A DNA stretch of 29,926 nucleotides, taken from positions 1 through 29,926 of the IMG/VR virus record IMGVR_UViG_3300024262_000170. The stretch is one strand, 5' to 3'. Both the position numbers and the translations under genes were made by a program. The notes beneath the pieces were generated by a model. It searched no databases. It was not told the origin of the DNA and saw nothing but the letters and a program-made list of their open reading frames with translations. Positions 27,559-29,926 of this stretch are shown in pieces. The DNA is from a virus. Positions within the stretch are counted from its first letter, which is position 1; every line of letters starts with the position of its first letter.

Positions 27559-27792
27559 GTGAAACCTAAAGTTAATATCGAATCTAATTTTTCTAAAACT
27601 ATTGTGGAAAGAGTATTTGATGAGTTTGAATTTATGCTCCGGAACAACGCAACCTTAGAAACTACTGCTCTAAAATTTAAAGTTTCTATAACTACAGTTT
27701 GGAGAGATATGAGAAAAAGGCTACCCCTTATAAATCCGGCAAGATATGAAGATATAGACTATTTTATCGACTCTCATAAAAGAGGTAATTAA
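27559..27792 (+). CDS. SpoIIID-like helix-turn-helix regulator
   Basis: A GTG start gives a 77-residue protein (MKPKVNIESNFSKTIVERVF at the start). Residues ~28-60 (LRNNATLETTALKFKVSITT, then VWRDMRKRLPLINP) closely follow the sporulation transcription factor SpoIIID (ENKATVRQTAKVFGVSKSTV, then H-D-ERLP-INP). It should bind DNA through this HTH. It could act on phage promoters or alter host development. GGAAGTG precedes the start, 2 nt after the upstream stop. Confidence 0.75.
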   Translation: MKPKVNIESNFSKTIVERVFDEFEFMLRNNATLETTALKFKVSITTVWRDMRKRLPLINPARYEDIDYFIDSHKRGN

Positions 27793-27871
27793 TATGAATA
27801 AATTAAGCACTCTAAAAAAGAAAAAATTGCTTAAGAATTAGAGCAAAAATACTTCCCGAAGGAGGAAAAGA

Positions 27872-28072
27872 GTGAAAATTGATAAGGGAAAGAGATTAGA
27901 ATTATTGATATTAGATTTTACTAAATGGCTCGATAAAAATTATGAAACCATAACAGTAAATGACATAAAAATTTATTGGAAAAAATTAGTAGAAGATTAT
28001 GTTTTTGAAAATATTGCGAAAGTTATCGAAGCATTAAGTGAAGCTAAGGAGGCGAAAAACGATGGAAGTTAA
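27872..28072 (+). CDS. Small hypothetical protein
   Basis: The 66-residue protein has a GTG start after GAAGGAGG. It is helical (RLELLILDFTKWLDKNYETI, then WKKLVEDYVFENIAKVIEAL) with a charged end (EAKEAKNDGS). Its stop overlaps the next gene. No family is recognised. Confidence 0.55.
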   Translation: MKIDKGKRLELLILDFTKWLDKNYETITVNDIKIYWKKLVEDYVFENIAKVIEALSEAKEAKNDGS

Positions 28073-28253
28073 GGGAATTAAGAAATTTTTCAAAAATGAA
28101 GTCGACCCTATTCACAATAGTAACGATGCTTTTTATTTTTGCTTAGGATACATAGTAGCCTTACGGAAAAATGAATTAATAAACCAAAAAGAATCAGAAA
28201 AGTTAATAAAATATAATCTTAATAGGGCAAGAAGAAGGGAGATGACCAAATGA
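28062..28253 (+). CDS. Small hypothetical protein, basic end
   Basis: The ATG at 28062 follows AAGGAGG (28045-28051); the GTG at 28038 lies before it and is rejected. The 63-residue protein contains IKKFFKNEVDPIHNSNDAFY and a helical basic tail (YNLNRARRREMTK). It overlaps the neighbours on both sides. No family is recognised. Confidence 0.55.
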   Translation: MEVKGIKKFFKNEVDPIHNSNDAFYFCLGYIVALRKNELINQKESEKLIKYNLNRARRREMTK

Positions 28254-28402
28254 GTATAAAATGGGGCGAAGAAAAGCTTAAAGAACTTAGCAGTCCGGTT
28301 AAAAAAGCAGAAGAAGTTAATGAGTGGGGTTGGTGGGCGCTTTTTGGCGTAATAGTGATCATGGAAATTCTGTTTGCATTAAAAATATTTGGGAAGATTT
28401 AA
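28250..28402 (+). CDS. Small membrane protein before the PAPS reductase-like gene
   Basis: The 50-residue ORF overlaps the previous stop (ATGA) and its own stop overlaps the next ATG (TAATG). It has a charged first half (KWGEEKLKELSSPVKKAEEV) and one C-terminal membrane segment (WWALFGVIVIMEILFALKIF). Tight coupling suggests it acts with its neighbours. No family is recognised. Confidence 0.6.
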   Translation: MSIKWGEEKLKELSSPVKKAEEVNEWGWWALFGVIVIMEILFALKIFGKI

Positions 28403-29073
28403 TGAATAATATAGTCAGTCTTTCGGGTGGCAAAGACTCAACAGCAATGCTATTAATGATGATAGAGAAGAAAATTAAAATAGACCATATTGTATTTTTT
28501 GATACAGGCTGGGAATTCCCCGAAATGTATAAACATATCGAAAGGTTAGAAAAATATATAGGCAGGGAAATTATAAGGCTAAAGCCAAAAATACCATTTG
28601 ATGAAATGTTTATAAAATACGGTTTTGCTTCTTTTAATTATCGCTGGTGTACTGGTAGAAAAATGAATAGTATAAATAAATTTTGTAGACAGAATAAACC
28701 TTTTACACAGTGGATAGGATATGGCTATGACGAAGCAAGACGAATTAAAAAGACCATAGGATATTGTTACCCACTTATCGATTGGAAGGTAACCGAAGAA
28801 GATGCCCTTAAATATTGTTTAGAGAAGGGTTTTGATTGGGGTGGTTTATATAAAATATTTAGAAGGGTCAGTTGCTGGAATTGTCCATTACAACCCTTAA
28901 AAGAACTTAAAGCATTATGTTTATATTTTCCAGATTACTGGAAAAGGTTACTTGAAATGCAGGAACAGTGTAAGTGGCAGTTTAGGAAAGATTACACATT
29001 AGACGAATTAGATGAGAGATTTAGAAGAGAAGAAAATTATTACCAATTAGATATTTTAGAGGACAATAAATGA
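28402..29073 (+). CDS. PAPS reductase-like PP-loop protein
   Basis: The ATG at 28402 overlaps the previous stop; an earlier in-frame start at 28324 would overlap that gene. The 223-residue product has the PP-loop ATP pyrophosphatase signature SGGKDST (residues 8-14), FFDTGWEFPEMYKHIERLEK and Cys pairs (Cys 83; CWNC at 158-161). Such proteins activate a substrate with ATP and often carry out sulfur or nucleotide chemistry. The true substrate is unknown. It is coupled by ATGA to a radical SAM gene, which suggests a joint modification. Confidence 0.8.
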   Translation: MNNIVSLSGGKDSTAMLLMMIEKKIKIDHIVFFDTGWEFPEMYKHIERLEKYIGREIIRLKPKIPFDEMFIKYGFASFNYRWCTGRKMNSINKFCRQNKPFTQWIGYGYDEARRIKKTIGYCYPLIDWKVTEEDALKYCLEKGFDWGGLYKIFRRVSCWNCPLQPLKELKALCLYFPDYWKRLLEMQEQCKWQFRKDYTLDELDERFRREENYYQLDILEDNK

Positions 29074-29926
29074 AGATCGGTTTATTTGATATCGATTCAA
29101 AATACCATAATTTGGCCTTAATGAAATTGTCTGCTTATCATAAGCGGAGAGGGCATAAAGTGGAATTTTATCAACCCTTATGGCATGCCTCTTATGATAT
29201 AATTTATTGCTCTAAAATATTTCAGAAAAATAACAGGAATGATGGTTATATAAATAAAGACATGGTATGTGGTGGATCAGGTTTTGAATATTTAACATTA
29301 TTGCCCGATTATATTGAACATATTAAACCCGATTATTCTCTTTATAATCTTGATTATTCTCTGGGCTTTACTACCCGGGGCTGTATCAGGAATTGTGAAT
29401 TTTGCATAGTACCGGAGAAGGAAGGGAAGATCAAAGAACATGCGAAAGTAGAAGAATTTCTAAATCCTAAGTCTAATATAGTGGTTTTATTAGATAATAA
29501 TTTTCTGGCCTTACCTTCTCATATTAAGAAACTACAAAAATATATCAAGAAGGGTTGGAGAATGGACTTTAACCAGGGATTGGATGCCCGGCTTATAAAT
29601 AAAGAAAATGCCAAACTGCTGGCCAAGATAAAATATAAGGAAATAATAAGATTTGCCTGGGATAATATCAAAGATGAAACCGAGATAATAAGTGGATTAG
29701 AACTTGTTATTAAGGCGGGGATCAGGCCCAGAAATATAACCGTATATGTCTTAATTGGCTTTGATACTACATTTGAAGAAGATCTTTATAGAATACAAAG
29801 ATTAAGAGATATTAAGGATGAACGAGGATCGATTAAGGCTTACGTTATGAATTACAATAATTCATTAAAAAGCAGGAAATATAAAGATTTTATGAGGTGG
29901 GTAAACAGACCCTGGATATTCAAATC
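29070..29926 (+). CDS. Radical SAM protein (partial at 3' end)
   Basis: The ATG overlaps the preceding stop (ATGA), and the frame runs off the window end without a stop, giving at least 285 residues. It starts KIGLFDIDSKYHNLALMKLS, a B12-binding-like or nucleotide-binding N-terminal region. The cluster motif CIRNCEFCIVP follows (Cys 105, 109, 112; CxxxCxxC), then NFLALPSHIKKLQ and FNQGLDARLI, as in radical SAM enzymes of the MiaB/B12-type group. The substrate is unknown. Confidence 0.82.
   Translation, partial: MKIGLFDIDSKYHNLALMKLSAYHKRRGHKVEFYQPLWHASYDIIYCSKIFQKNNRNDGYINKDMVCGGSGFEYLTLLPDYIEHIKPDYSLYNLDYSLGFTTRGCIRNCEFCIVPEKEGKIKEHAKVEEFLNPKSNIVVLLDNNFLALPSHIKKLQKYIKKGWRMDFNQGLDARLINKENAKLLAKIKYKEIIRFAWDNIKDETEIISGLELVIKAGIRPRNITVYVLIGFDTTFEEDLYRIQRLRDIKDERGSIKAYVMNYNNSLKSRKYKDFMRWVNRPWIFK

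Noticed and set aside
27794-27841. 15-codon ORF MNKLSTLKKKKLLKN and a weak 7-bp hairpin around it
   Set aside because: Too short and low-complexity to support as a gene; the hairpin has a long loop and no T-run.
1-29926. CRISPR array, tRNA or rRNA genes, insertion sequence or integrase
   Set aside because: None of the expected repeats, structures or protein motifs was found in this window on either strand.

Overview
The window is a contiguous piece of a tailed-phage genome (free phage or prophage). Every convincing gene is on the + strand, the base composition is AT-rich (about one third GC by eye), genes are tightly packed, and most have strong GGAGG-type ribosome binding sites, with several TTG or GTG starts. 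The host is most likely a low-GC bacterium of the Firmicutes/Clostridia type or a related lineage such as Atribacterota. This rests on composition, type II lipoprotein signals and a SpoIIID-like regulator, and it cannot be narrowed further from sequence alone.

Region 1 (1-12.9 kb) is the virion module. The head genes resemble phage Mu: a protease/scaffold gene with an internal scaffold start, a decoration protein, the major capsid protein, a head-tail connector and a gpG-like morphogenesis protein. The tail genes are those of a siphovirus: terminator, tube protein, a tail chaperone with a -1 frameshift, an 869-residue tape measure and a large baseplate hub. Several virion proteins carry extra domains. 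The connector has a beta-sandwich insert, the tail tube a carbohydrate-binding-like jelly roll, and the hub both a jelly roll and a seven-bladed beta-propeller.

Region 2 (11.9-15.8 kb, resuming at 18.6-20.6 kb) encodes secreted and lipid-anchored proteins: two Sec-signal proteins, a tandem lipoprotein pair, another lipoprotein and two transglutaminase-like lipoproteins. One of the transglutaminase-like proteins shares its C-terminal domain with the secreted protein just after the tail genes. Region 2 is split by the lysis module (15.8-17.3 kb: a holin-like protein, an M15 peptidase endolysin and a small membrane protein), which is followed by a strong terminator.

Region 3 (17.4-22.7 kb) starts with a promoter and an HTH regulator. 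It then has a 391-bp gene-free stretch with a large terminator and a possible competing antiterminator, followed by many small proteins, including zinc-binding ones and a membrane-anchored 3D-domain protein.

Region 4 (22.7-29.9 kb) is the DNA-metabolism module. It holds a C5-methyltransferase-like protein, a second DNA methyltransferase preceded by a perfect 20-bp palindrome, a DUF5131 radical SAM protein, and a replication initiator with origin-like iterons inside its gene. It ends with a SpoIIID-like regulator, a PAPS-reductase-like PP-loop protein and a truncated radical SAM gene.

A recurring feature is a strong RNA hairpin just upstream of a ribosome binding site. Two of these, at 18559-18633 and 26989-27071, share a core sequence while their closing stems differ in sequence but both pair perfectly.
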